A stretch of DNA of 64,000 bases from Halobacteriovorax marinus SJ (GCF_000210915.2 NC_016620.1:2728001-2792000); one strand, 5' to 3'. Positions 33,061-41,212 are shown, counted from the stretch's first letter. Notes: generated by a model from the sequence alone, not told the origin. Numbers and translations are program-made.

Positions 33061-33951
33061 TTACCTATGGATATCACTTATCCAATTATAAATATCATTA
33101 AAGACCTTGTCTCTATTTTTTTCGTTGAATAAATCGTGTGCAGAATGAGGATAAACTCTCTCACTTGCTAAACTCTTAGGCATTCCTTTCATAAAGAGTG
33201 AGCTCTTACTCCAGTTCACAAGAAAGTCTTGTTTACTAAGGAGCATCAATAGAGGCATATCTAAGAAGTAAGAATAATCTAATAATTGCTTACTCTTTTT
33301 TACTATTTCTTCTACTAGTGAAATAGACATATAGTGATTAATTAGAGGGTCAGAGTTATAACTTTCAATCCTAACTCTATCTGTACTTAAGTCACTTCCC
33401 TTAATCTTATAAGGAAACCTCACTTTTCCAGCATACTTATTAATTTTCTTTAAAATACTCTCATAGAGCTCGTGCACTTCAATATTTAGATAAAGAAGTG
33501 GATTACTAAGAACAATAGAACTTATATGTTCACGGGCAATCTGCTCATACTTTTGAACGTAGGATAGAGCAATCAAGCCACCAAGCCCCTGTCCTATTAA
33601 GACTTTCTTTGTTTCGAATGATTCATCATCTTTTAAAATTAAATGTAAGTCTTCAATATACTCATCAAAGTTCTTCACATAGGATCTTGTCCCAGAGCTT
33701 AACCCATGCCCTTTGAGGTCAATGAAAGTTATATCAATCTGTTCTTCGAATTTTTCCCATAGATACTGGGCCAGCGGCTCATATCTTCCATGATGATCAC
33801 AAATATCATGTAAAATAATGAAGTGATGGAGAACTCTCTTCTTAGTACTCTTCCACTCTTTTACATAGAGACTCTCACCCTTTGAGTGAGACTTTAAGTT
33901 ATAGGAGTTAACTTGTAGAAAGTTAAATTTCTCACTAGCCTTTGTTAACAT
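33061..33951 (-). CDS. Alpha/beta hydrolase (monoacylglycerol-lipase-like) without nucleophile serine
   Basis: The fold signature of lysophospholipase/monoacylglycerol-lipase hydrolases is present: HDICDHHGRYEPLA (normally HGxxEHSxRY), FIDLKGHGLSSG, Asp242 (SKQDFLVNW) and His272 (HSAHDLF). The nucleophile elbow, usually GHSMGG, reads GQGLGG (120-125). The position of the catalytic Ser (122) is Gly, encoded GGG. The hydrolase is therefore probably inactive, or uses another residue. No signal peptide is seen, so it is cytoplasmic. It overlaps the end of the GYF-PilZ gene by 17 bp, so the two are likely coupled. Confidence 0.87.
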   Translation of the reverse strand: MLTKASEKFNFLQVNSYNLKSHSKGESLYVKEWKSTKKRVLHHFIILHDICDHHGRYEPLAQYLWEKFEEQIDITFIDLKGHGLSSGTRSYVKNFDEYIEDLHLILKDDESFETKKVLIGQGLGGLIALSYVQKYEQIAREHISSIVLSNPLLYLNIEVHELYESILKKINKYAGKVRFPYKIKGSDLSTDRVRIESYNSDPLINHYMSISLVEEIVKKSKQLLDYSYFLDMPLLMLLSKQDFLVNWSKSSLFMKGMPKSLASERVYPHSAHDLFNEKNRDKVFNDIYNWISDIHR

Positions 33952-34696
33952 AACTCTCTATTGAGCTCTTTGCTTCATCATTTAGAGTCATAAATCTTAG
34001 TGAGAATCCTTGACCACCGTCTAGTAACCTTACAATCTCACCTTTGGCAGTGAAACAGTAGTCTGAATTATCAGGGTGAACATTCATCGAAACTTCATCA
34101 CCAACATTGCCAGGGAAGTTTGAAACAAGAATCTGTAAACCACCTACTGAAATATCGCGACAAACGCCTTCGAAGAACTCTTCTTCATCATGAAAGAACA
34201 TTCTTGCAACAAAAGGTTTTCTTAGATTCTTTCTCCTGTCTATTTCATCGATTACAGGAGGCATTGTATTAAAGAGTTGTTCATAGATAGGAACGTCGGC
34301 CAAGAAAATCCACTCTTTCATTTGACCAGGAACATAGATTAATGTCTTCTCATTAATTCTCTTCTCTGCAAAGGCCTGTGATAATTCATCAAGATTATAT
34401 GGCCCATATTCGACCTCTTGCGAACCTCTATCAATTCCAATTTTAATCATGAATATTTTTTCAGACTTAGAAACACCATTCCAGTCAAAGTCACTCTGAA
34501 CAACTTCTGATGGAGCGTCTTCACTTAGTAAATATTCAAGTTCACTGACCTCGTTAAACTTCTTCCAATTATCAAAGCCCTTGGTCCATACATAGCTCTC
34601 AGAATCTAGCGTTCCACCCTTTAAAAGCTCTGCTAATTTAGCTTCATCAACTGGTCCAACACGGTCCTTTCCTTCTACATAATACCAACTCGTCAT
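33935..34696 (-). CDS. GYF-like x2 plus PilZ domain protein, c-di-GMP effector
   Basis: Two N-terminal GYF_2-type modules (about 3-58: WYYVEGKDRVGPVD ... TKGFDNWKKF; and about 75-145: YGPYNLDELSQAF ... GQMKEWIFL) precede a PilZ domain (about 150-253). PilZ has both c-di-GMP signatures, RRKNLRK (RxxxR) and CRDISVGG (D/NxSxxG), so it should bind the second messenger. GYF_2 modules are thought to mediate protein contacts. Two ATGs lie six bases apart; the second (34696) has the better spacing to GGAG. It is the first gene of an operon with the alpha/beta hydrolase and lipoprotein. Confidence 0.88.
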   Translation of the reverse strand: MTSWYYVEGKDRVGPVDEAKLAELLKGGTLDSESYVWTKGFDNWKKFNEVSELEYLLSEDAPSEVVQSDFDWNGVSKSEKIFMIKIGIDRGSQEVEYGPYNLDELSQAFAEKRINEKTLIYVPGQMKEWIFLADVPIYEQLFNTMPPVIDEIDRRKNLRKPFVARMFFHDEEEFFEGVCRDISVGGLQILVSNFPGNVGDEVSMNVHPDNSDYCFTAKGEIVRLLDGGQGFSLRFMTLNDEAKSSIESYVNKG

Positions 34697-34752
34697 TCTC
34701 ATTCTCCGAAGATTTTATTAATACACTATTTAATTTTAACTCATTGAAATCT

Positions 34753-34833
34753 TGTGTCATTGGTGGATTTTTTTCCTAAAATATGAACAAACCCTACATC
34801 TTCGCTCAAGTTTTCTTAAAAAGTCTCCGAATA
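34753..34833 (+). promoter_or_regulatory. Candidate promoters for the VWA-like lipoprotein
   Basis: TTGTGT (34753-34758) and TAAAAT (34777-34782) with an 18-bp spacer form a sigma-70-like site. Closer to the gene, TCAAGTTT (34806-34813) and TCCGAATA (34826-34833), 12 bp apart, resemble the flagellar sigma-28 consensus (TAAAGTTT and GCCGATAA) with some mismatches. Either could serve the gene at 34865; the 162-bp gap also holds the divergent operon's promoter, which I cannot place. Confidence 0.3.
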
Positions 34834-34864
34834 AGCTAAAGATAAGAATTATTTTGAGGTCAAT

Positions 34865-36289
34865 ATGATTAAAAATAATAGAAAATGGATACTAATATTA
34901 TTAGCACCCCTACTCTTTATTTCTTGTAACGAAGAACAATTTGGAGTTGGCAAGCAAAACTCATCGGTTCAGACTAATCCTGTTGAAACAGGAAGTACCT
35001 TTGTTTGCTCTGATCATACATTGATTAGGCCACCTGTTGATTTGCTATTCCTCTGGGATAATTCAACATCTACAAATTATATTCACCCAGATAAGAAAGC
35101 TGCATTAAATAATACCCTTAACTATATCTCTGACCGCTTTGACTATCAGGTGATGATTGCTCCGCTAGTTGGCTCAGGAAATAATAATACATATTTCTTT
35201 AGTCGTGCTGGAAGTACACCATCTGGAGTGACACATATTTCAAAATCAAGTGCTGTCTCAGTAATTGAGAGTCTACCACTGGCAACTGGAGCTGCTGAAG
35301 CAGGTGGAGCAAGAGCAAGAGATCTTATTAAGAATAATATGAACAACTCAATCTTTAGACCAAATGCTTATACTATTGTTGTTCTTCTTTCAAATGAAGA
35401 TGATGATAGTTATGTTCAAAATGATTATGGTTCCAATAAGAACGAAGCCGAAAAACTTGGAAACGGTATCACACACGACCTCCTCTGCTTAAAGGGAGGG
35501 ACTTATAACGGAAGCTATAGAAACTCATATTCATCATACTCTACAAATTGTAGTGGAGTTCCAAAACTCAATGCTTCTATGATGAGATTTTTAAGTATTA
35601 CTCCAAGTGGAAGCTTTGCTTACAGAAAGATCTCTCGAAATATTGCGATCTCTCAAAACTATAGTGAAAGCGATTGGACAAACTTATCTGTCAGCTCGTT
35701 TTCAAATATTTTTGATCAAGTGAATAGTGTAATTGCAGACCAAGTGATCAAGCATAGATATAATTACTGGCCAGTTGCAGGGACAAATGTAGAAGTTGAA
35801 CCTAGTTCAATTAGAGTCTTTAGAAATAATGGTACACAACTTGAGAGTGATGAATTTAGTTATATTGGTAAACAAGTAAATAAGAACACGAGATATCATC
35901 CAAGCCTTGGTGAGCCATATACAGGACATATGATTGAACTTATTGGAGAAGGTGAAGTTATTTTTCCAAGTTGTTTAAGAGTTACTTATAACGCTCCTGC
36001 CGCCTACTATGGATATTGCCACCTAAGCTCTCAACCATTAGAGAGTAGTATCGAAGTGAAGATAAACGGTGTAAAAATTGCGAACTCAAAATGGAGCTTA
36101 GTAAAGTCAGGAAGCTCTCCTAGATATTTCTCTAGTAAGAATATTAGAATTAAATCTGCGAGTGACTTCTCTGAAGCAACTCCTGCGGTCAATAGATCGG
36201 GATACTTTGTGAAGCTTGATCCAAGTGTGGTCTATACAGATAGTCAGACTTGTGATGTTACATACCACTCAACAGGACAAGTAAATTAA
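34865..36289 (+). CDS. VWA-like lipoprotein, 474 aa
   Basis: A lipoprotein signal with lipobox FISC (Cys21) precedes a von Willebrand A-like domain. VDLLFLWDNSTST contains DxSxS, the metal-ion-dependent adhesion motif; the fold continues with VIESLPLATGAAEAGGARARD and TIVVLLSNEDDDS. The C-terminal half (about 290-474) is beta-rich with Cys residues, and is not recognised. Such proteins bind ligands or act in surface adhesion; contact with prey or a surface is an inference. The ATG has GAGG upstream. It ends in a 10-bp hairpin shared with the convergent gene. Confidence 0.85.
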   Translation: MIKNNRKWILILLAPLLFISCNEEQFGVGKQNSSVQTNPVETGSTFVCSDHTLIRPPVDLLFLWDNSTSTNYIHPDKKAALNNTLNYISDRFDYQVMIAPLVGSGNNNTYFFSRAGSTPSGVTHISKSSAVSVIESLPLATGAAEAGGARARDLIKNNMNNSIFRPNAYTIVVLLSNEDDDSYVQNDYGSNKNEAEKLGNGITHDLLCLKGGTYNGSYRNSYSSYSTNCSGVPKLNASMMRFLSITPSGSFAYRKISRNIAISQNYSESDWTNLSVSSFSNIFDQVNSVIADQVIKHRYNYWPVAGTNVEVEPSSIRVFRNNGTQLESDEFSYIGKQVNKNTRYHPSLGEPYTGHMIELIGEGEVIFPSCLRVTYNAPAAYYGYCHLSSQPLESSIEVKINGVKIANSKWSLVKSGSSPRYFSSKNIRIKSASDFSEATPAVNRSGYFVKLDPSVVYTDSQTCDVTYHSTGQVN

Positions 36290-36311
36290 CTAGAAGGTTT
36301 TCCTTCTAGTT
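36288..36311. terminator. Shared hairpin between convergent genes
   Basis: AACTAGAAGG (36288-36297), TTTT, CCTTCTAGTT (36302-36311): a perfect 10-bp stem that reads the same on both strands. It overlaps the plus-gene stop (36287-36289) and holds the minus-gene stop (36306-36308). The following bases are only weakly T-rich on either side, but the position indicates bidirectional termination. Confidence 0.7.
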
Positions 36312-37367
36312 ATTTCCTGACTTCTCGTCATTAACCTTCTTAACGGCATTCATCATACGAATAGACGGATATAATTTTTTAAGTTTTGAGTAGTTTACAA
36401 CTGAAGTAAGTTGATTTCCTTCACCAACTAAGATGTCTTCACAGAGCTTACAAGTAACAGCATCTCTAATATCTTCGTCAGAAATCATAACCTTTTGCTC
36501 TTTAAAGTCACTTAGTATCGATGATATATTCGCCTGCCCTTTCTCTTTATCTAGTCCAGCTTTGGCCAATTGTCTTAGGATTGCACCGAGAAGAATTTCA
36601 CAGCGTTTAGAAATTTTTATCTTCTTTGCGTCTTCGGTCATACGTTGCGTATTAAAAAATACCAACATCTGTCTGAATTGATCCACATTAGAGACTCTAA
36701 TAAGCTTTGGCAAACCATCAGGATCATTTGCAACTTCAACCATACTAAGGTCAGTGCAAATTCTCATAAACTCTTCGTACTTTACTTCTGAAAAGTTATA
36801 GATGTCGAACATATAGAACTTCAACTTATTCATATGAATTTCCATCTTATTATCTTTTAGCTCAGCATGAGTTTTTAAAATAAGATAGAAAGTTGAAAGG
36901 AACTTTATAATATCTGTAGAATGAAAGAAGACATAGGAACCCACACCACCGTCTGTACTTCTCCCAACAGAGTTACTTTCTAATTCTTTAACTTTTGTAT
37001 TTGTTTTTCTAAGTCTATCTGCAAGAGTGTTAATGATAGTCTTAAACCATGGGTTGAGGCCGGCCATCGTTTTTCCAAAGGCATTATAGGAAATTTCAAT
37101 AACCTCTGTCGTAACAAGTGCTGCGGCAGAGCAGCTTCTACGATTGGCCTTTTCGTCGAAGTATCCCATTTCACCAATAACTTCTCCGGCCCTTAGAATG
37201 GCGAGATCAACAAAACCTCTTCCCTTAGGAATATAAAGTCTAATTTGACCCTTTTGAATAATATAGAGAGAGTCAGCGGGATCGTTTTGCGCAAATATCG
37301 CCTCACCCGCCTTAAATGTTCTCATTCCTGATTTCTTTGCGACCTGCTTCCCTGCTGTCGTACTCAT
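36306..37367 (-). CDS. Cyclic-nucleotide-binding-domain protein with unknown C-terminal domain
   Basis: The N-terminal about 125 residues are a Crp/cNMP-binding beta barrel: AIFAQNDPADSLYIIQKGQIRLY and the phosphate-binding cassette GEMGYFDEKANRRS, with the critical Gly-Glu and Arg. The C-terminal about 225 residues carry no Crp-type HTH that I can see; they are helical with CKLCEDILVG. It could bind cAMP, cGMP or another nucleotide and transmit that to an unknown partner. It is separated from thiolase by 21 bp, so might share its transcript. Start ATG. Confidence 0.85.
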   Translation of the reverse strand: MSTTAGKQVAKKSGMRTFKAGEAIFAQNDPADSLYIIQKGQIRLYIPKGRGFVDLAILRAGEVIGEMGYFDEKANRRSCSAAALVTTEVIEISYNAFGKTMAGLNPWFKTIINTLADRLRKTNTKVKELESNSVGRSTDGGVGSYVFFHSTDIIKFLSTFYLILKTHAELKDNKMEIHMNKLKFYMFDIYNFSEVKYEEFMRICTDLSMVEVANDPDGLPKLIRVSNVDQFRQMLVFFNTQRMTEDAKKIKISKRCEILLGAILRQLAKAGLDKEKGQANISSILSDFKEQKVMISDEDIRDAVTCKLCEDILVGEGNQLTSVVNYSKLKKLYPSIRMMNAVKKVNDEKSGNN

Positions 37368-37388
37368 TTAAAAACTCTCTCGTTAATT

Positions 37389-38552
37389 TTACATTCTTTC
37401 TACTATTAAGCTTAGTGCTTCTCCGCCACCAATACAAATTGCGGCCATACCGTATTTAGCATTCTTCTTTTCAAGAGCGTTCATAAGTGTAACCACTATT
37501 CTCGTTCCTGAACAACCAATTGGGTGACCTAGGCTCACACCACCACCAAAGACATTTACCTTATCTCTAGAAATTTTAAATTCTTCCATCGCCGCCATAG
37601 TTACTGCAGCAAAAGCTTCATTGATTTCAAATAACTCTATGTCTTCAATCTTTAGTCCGGCCTTATCTAGTGCCTTCTGCATTGCTCCTGCCGGAGCAGT
37701 CGTAAACCAAGTTGGATTCTGCGCATGAGAAGCCCAAGATAGAATCTTAAATTTTGCTTGATCTTTATATTCCTCTCCGCCTAAAACCACAGCTGCTGCA
37801 CCATCATTAATTGTTGAGGCATTGGCCGCTGTAATCGTTCCATTCTTATCAAACGCAGGACGAAGTGCAGGAATCTTTTCAAAGTTTGCTTTGAATGGAC
37901 CCTCATCTTCAGAAACAATAGTGTCTCCCTTTCTACCTTTGATCGTTACTGGAACAATCTCTTCTTTGAAGATTCCTTCATTAGCTGCATTTTGAGCTCT
38001 CTTAAAAGACTCAATTGAAAACTCATCTTGTTGTTCACGTGTAAAGTTGAATTTTGAAACACACTCTTCAGCACAATTCCCCATTGGTCTGTCTGAATAA
38101 ACGTCCCATAGTCCATCCCACTGCATAGAATCTTTCATCTCTGCACCACCAAATTTTGAAACTCCAGTTCTAGAGTTCATAATTAAGTGAGGGGCCAAAG
38201 ACATATTCTCCATTCCACCAGCAACGACTACTGAGTTGTCACCACACTTAATTGATTGAGCGCCCATAATAATTGTCTTAAGCCCAGAACCACAAACTTT
38301 ATTAACTGTTGTACAAGGAACAGACTCTGGTAGCTCAGCAAAGAGAGCGGCCTGTCTTGCAGGAGCTTGTCCTACGCCAGCTGTAATAACATTACCCATA
38401 AATACTTCGTCTACTTTTGAAGCATCTACATTTGCCTTAGTCACGGCACCTTGAATAGCTGCAGCACCAAGCTTAGGCGCTGGTACACTAGATAATGATC
38501 CTAAAAAACTTCCACTAGGAGTTCTCGCTCCCGATAGTATGTAAACTGACAT
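37389..38552 (-). CDS. Acetyl-CoA acetyltransferase (thiolase)
   Basis: Joins or splits acetyl-CoA and acyl-CoA. Active-site segments: nucleophilic Cys87 (NKVCGSGLK), His in GGGVSLGHPIGCSG, and the second Cys in AAICIGGGEA. NEAFAAV is also present. Length (387 aa) is typical of thiolase II (AtoB/PhaA). The final motif reads CIGGGEA instead of CIGGGQG. It completes, with the genes at 41270-44075, a short-chain beta-oxidation or butyryl-CoA pathway: thiolase, 3-hydroxyacyl-CoA dehydrogenase, enoyl-CoA hydratase and acyl-CoA dehydrogenase. Confidence 0.95.
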   Translation of the reverse strand: MSVYILSGARTPSGSFLGSLSSVPAPKLGAAAIQGAVTKANVDASKVDEVFMGNVITAGVGQAPARQAALFAELPESVPCTTVNKVCGSGLKTIIMGAQSIKCGDNSVVVAGGMENMSLAPHLIMNSRTGVSKFGGAEMKDSMQWDGLWDVYSDRPMGNCAEECVSKFNFTREQQDEFSIESFKRAQNAANEGIFKEEIVPVTIKGRKGDTIVSEDEGPFKANFEKIPALRPAFDKNGTITAANASTINDGAAAVVLGGEEYKDQAKFKILSWASHAQNPTWFTTAPAGAMQKALDKAGLKIEDIELFEINEAFAAVTMAAMEEFKISRDKVNVFGGGVSLGHPIGCSGTRIVVTLMNALEKKNAKYGMAAICIGGGEALSLIVERM

Positions 38553-38590
38553 AGTGTCTCCTTTTGCATTGTTAAAGTCGAAGTATTAAA

Positions 38591-38622
38591 CCATAGCTTA
38601 CTTAAATTTGTAAGCTTCATGG
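38591..38622 (-). other. Stem-loop between thiolase and the 112-aa gene
   Basis: CCAT-AGCTTAC (38591-38601) pairs with GTAAGCT (38610-38616) and, past a 2-base bulge, ATGG (38619-38622). On the minus strand the tail is GTTTAATACTT, weakly T-rich, so it could be the terminator of the 112-aa gene or a leader structure before thiolase. Confidence 0.4.
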
Positions 38623-38627
38623 GCTAA

Positions 38628-38966
38628 TCAGCAACATCTTGCAATGCGAAAGCTTTGATCAAAGTCCACCTGCTCCCTCTCTTCTAAGTGAAAAGAAAGG
38701 CGATCTACAATAGACTTGTCTTTATATTCTAAAATTGGATTGAAATCTGAAATTCTATACTTCTTCCAATTGCCTGCAATTTTAAAGAAGATTTCTACAA
38801 ATTGTATTTTATCAAGGAGACTAATATTGATTGCTCGAGAAAGGATTAGCTCATCTCTATCAATATGAGAAAACTCAAGACAATTATCATCCCACGAATC
38901 CTCTGCAGATAAGTTTTGATGAACAATAATTTTAATTCGTTTATTTCTTGAGATTAGACTTCGCAT
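38628..38966 (-). CDS. Hypothetical protein, 112 aa
   Basis: Not recognised. It is soluble, with several beta-strand-like stretches (RIKIIVHQNLSA, LDKIQFVEIFFKI) and ends in RIARCC. It starts with ATG and is divergent from the 145-aa gene, with 66 bp between the start codons for both promoters. Reality is supported by openness and good spacing, not by homology. Confidence 0.5.
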   Translation of the reverse strand: MRSLISRNKRIKIIVHQNLSAEDSWDDNCLEFSHIDRDELILSRAINISLLDKIQFVEIFFKIAGNWKKYRISDFNPILEYKDKSIVDRLSFHLEEREQVDFDQSFRIARCC

Positions 38967-39032
38967 AATCGCCTTGCTCCTTGCCTCTATATAGTGTAAA
39001 TCTCCAATAGAAAAGCTTCAAAGAGGTAATAA

Positions 39033-39470
39033 ATGCTATCGAGAAAAGAACAAAATAGTCAGGCAATTGCTCTTCCAAAAGAGTGGACTGAAAAAGTCTG
39101 CAATCTTCTAAATGATGTGTACGGAAGTCACTGTAAACAGATGGATAAGAGGTTCGAAGTCTACGGATCAACCTACCCTAATGAATTTGTTCTCATAGCC
39201 ACATTGGCCGATACTGCTGACGAAAGAGCCGCTTCTGTGAGTTATTTTATTTCTGTAGATCTTGAAGAGAGTACAAAACCAGAGAAAATGCTTAATGATT
39301 TAGTTGACTCAATTGGTGCGTTTTTTGATATCTACTTCGCTACTGAAGACTGGGATGACTACCAAGCAGAGTGGCTGGAAGCAGAATTTAAAGGTCATAG
39401 ATTTTTCTATAAGATTTCAAGAGAGAATATTGCCCTCCACATAATGGCGGACAACCTTCTCAATCAATAA
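39033..39470 (+). CDS. Hypothetical protein, 145 aa
   Basis: A soluble acidic protein with no family I recognise. Segments such as NEFVLIATLADT and ASVSYFISVDL look like paired beta strands followed by helices (TKPEKMLNDLVDSIGAFFD). The ATG has AGAGG upstream. Its stop lies one base from the stop of the convergent GNAT gene. Confidence 0.68.
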   Translation: MLSRKEQNSQAIALPKEWTEKVCNLLNDVYGSHCKQMDKRFEVYGSTYPNEFVLIATLADTADERAASVSYFISVDLEESTKPEKMLNDLVDSIGAFFDIYFATEDWDDYQAEWLEAEFKGHRFFYKISRENIALHIMADNLLNQ

Positions 39471-39471
39471 A

Positions 39472-39948
39472 CTATATATTCATGAAGAGATGATATTGTT
39501 GCGTCTCTTCATTGAATTTTTCTTCTGTAAAACCAAGTGTCTCATAGAGACTTCTTGCCACAGCATTTGCATGAAATACACATATCTCAATTTTTGAAAT
39601 TTCTTTTTCTTTTAATAGGTCTCGCCCTTGATTCATCACTAGGCGTCCAAGCCCTCTTCCTCTAAAGTCAGGATCGATATAAATATCAAAGCCAAAGGCC
39701 AATTTCGACTCATAATTAAGCTGAACCCAAATATAACCAATCTCTTCTCCTTCAAATTCAACAACTCTCCATAAATCTTTAGAAGCATTTGTTGTGACCG
39801 GATTTTGATCTTGGTTCTCTGTTAATTCAACTTTAATATCTTCAATTTTCTTACTTGTGGCTAGAGACATCTCTTTTAGAAAGTTATTATAAGAAAACTC
39901 TCCATATTGTTTAAATTGATCAGATGTCATCTCTTTTAATAGAATCAC
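39472..39948 (-). CDS. GNAT-family N-acetyltransferase
   Basis: Acetyl-CoA-dependent acyltransferase, 158 aa. The acetyl-CoA-binding segment is DFRGRGLGRLVM (motif A, R/QxxGxG/A), followed by the C-terminal helix NAVARSLYETLGFTEE. The substrate is unknown. The start is GTG with AGGAGT six bases upstream. It is one base from the end of the convergent gene. Confidence 0.9.
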   Translation of the reverse strand: MILLKEMTSDQFKQYGEFSYNNFLKEMSLATSKKIEDIKVELTENQDQNPVTTNASKDLWRVVEFEGEEIGYIWVQLNYESKLAFGFDIYIDPDFRGRGLGRLVMNQGRDLLKEKEISKIEICVFHANAVARSLYETLGFTEEKFNEETQQYHLFMNI

Positions 39949-40034
39949 TTATACTCCTAATTTATGAACATAAGTAAATAGTAGCACAGAATTATCAATT
40001 GAATTTAGGTAGGAATTATTTTGTTAGTTCAAAT

Positions 40035-40060
40035 AAAAAGGCCTCGGTTTTTCCGAGGCC
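40035..40060 (-). terminator. Rho-independent terminator of the histone-like gene
   Basis: GGCCTCGG (40040-40047) and CCGAGGCC (40053-40060) give an 8-bp GC-rich stem with a 5-base loop, followed on the minus strand by five T (40039-40035) and ATTT. It lies immediately after the stop of the gene at 40067. Confidence 0.93.
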
Positions 40061-40066
40061 ATCATA

Positions 40067-41137
40067 TTATTCTTCGTTTAAATAGCTCTTTGAAGATGAG
40101 CTCTTAGTCTGCTCGTAGGCAATATCTTGATCTTCGGAGTCATCATTATCGTCATTAAGATCAAAATCAACTTCATCAGCATCAATTCCAAGATCCTTAA
40201 GAACTGCAAAGAATGACTTCTCATCAGTTAGATCTTCTAGGATTGATTCAAGATGCTTTAGAGGATACTTTGCAACAAGCTCTTCAATAAACTCTTGTAG
40301 CTTCCCTTCTTCTAAGATTGAATTTCTTCTCTTAATTTCATTCCAATTCTTAATATAGTGGTAGCGGCAATAACCAAGCGTAGTTACAGGGTTATCACAA
40401 TTCTTCTCTAAACACTCATCAGTATCTTCTGTAAAGAAGCTCAACGATTGGATAGCTGTGAAGATTTCATTTAATGAGAAATCATCTGTTAATGAAACTA
40501 TTTCTTCAGTTAGCTGATCCCTTGCTTCTACCAAGTCTTCTTTTGAAGACTTCTTAGGCTTAACTTCTACAACTTCTTCAATTTCTTCTTCAACTGCTAC
40601 TTCTACTTTTGTGGCCTTAGCTTCTTTCTTAGATGAAGTTTTCTTCTTTGGTGCTGCTGACTCTGCACTCTTCTTTTTTACAGAAGAAGTCTCTACTTTT
40701 TTAGCCGCCGCCTTCTTCTTTACAGAAGAAGTTGCTACTTTTTTCGCTGTCTTTTTTGCAACTTTCTTCGCTGTCTTTTTTGCAACTTTCTTCGCTGCCG
40801 CCTTCTTCTTTACAGAAGAAGTTGCAACTTTTTTAGCTGCTTTTTTCTCAACTTTTTTAGCTGCTTTTTTCGCTACTTTTTTCGCTGTCTTTTTTGCAAC
40901 TTTTTTCGCTGTCTTTTTCGCAACTTTCTTCGCCGTCTTTTTTGCAACCTTCTTCGCCGCCGCCTTCTTCTTTACAGAAGAAGTTGCAACTTTCTTCGCC
41001 GTCTTTTTTGCAGTTTTCTTTGCTGTTTTTTTCGCAACTTTTTTGGCAGTCTTTTTTGCAGTTTTCTTTGCTGTTTTCTTAGCAGTTTTCTTCGCGACTT
41101 TTTTTGCAGTCTTTTTAGCTGTTTTCTTTTTGGCCAT
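40067..41137 (-). CDS. Histone H1-like Lys/Ala-repeat protein with C-x4-C-x9-C-x2-H motif
   Basis: The first half (about 1-165) is almost pure Lys, Ala, Thr and Val in KKTAKKVAKK units, with an inserted TSSVKKKAAAKK block several times. This composition is like bacterial histone H1-like chromatin proteins and eukaryotic H1 tails, and should bind DNA (inference). An acidic linker follows, then a folded domain (about 195-320) with ECLEKNCDNPV and GYCRYHYIKNW, a C-x4-C-x9-C-x2-H pattern that could bind zinc, and an acidic C-terminus. The frame opens at 41167; the ATG at 41137 with GGAG upstream begins the usual AKKKTAKK. It has its own strong terminator. The plus-strand reverse frame is an artefact. 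Confidence 0.88.
   Translation of the reverse strand: MAKKKTAKKTAKKVAKKTAKKTAKKTAKKTAKKVAKKTAKKTAKKTAKKVATSSVKKKAAAKKVAKKTAKKVAKKTAKKVAKKTAKKVAKKAAKKVEKKAAKKVATSSVKKKAAAKKVAKKTAKKVAKKTAKKVATSSVKKKAAAKKVETSSVKKKSAESAAPKKKTSSKKEAKATKVEVAVEEEIEEVVEVKPKKSSKEDLVEARDQLTEEIVSLTDDFSLNEIFTAIQSLSFFTEDTDECLEKNCDNPVTTLGYCRYHYIKNWNEIKRRNSILEEGKLQEFIEELVAKYPLKHLESILEDLTDEKSFFAVLKDLGIDADEVDFDLNDDNDDSEDQDIAYEQTKSSSSKSYLNEE
40640..41130 (-). repeat. Lys/Ala codon repeats
   Basis: Tandem, imperfect repeats encoding KK-T/V-AKK units with copies of a TSSVKKKAAAKK block. At DNA level the copies are near-identical stretches, so the region is prone to recombination and copy-number change. Confidence 0.85.
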
Positions 41138-41181
41138 TCCTATATTCTCCAGGATCTTTTTTAACAAAGTAGACTTCCTAT

Positions 41182-41212
41182 AAAAAAGACGAGCCCTGTT
41201 TTACACAGGGCT
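41182..41212 (-). terminator. Rho-independent terminator of the beta-oxidation operon
   Basis: AGCCCTG (41192-41198), a 7-base loop and CAGGGCT (41206-41212), with six T on the minus strand (41187-41182). It lies downstream of the acyl-CoA dehydrogenase stop (41270) and ends the 44075-41270 operon. Confidence 0.9.

Noticed and set aside
38941-39171. Minus-strand 76-aa frame across two divergent genes
   Set aside because: It covers the starts and the promoter region of both the 112-aa and the 145-aa genes; they have better starts.
40640-41130. CRISPR-like or tandem non-coding repeat
   Set aside because: The repeats are codon repeats inside an open frame with no spacers; no CRISPR array is present anywhere in the window.
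40611-41183. Plus-strand 190-aa frame made of FFAVFFATFF repeats
   Set aside because: It is the reverse complement of the Lys/Ala repeat gene; the repeats keep the opposite strand free of stops. No ribosome-binding site.
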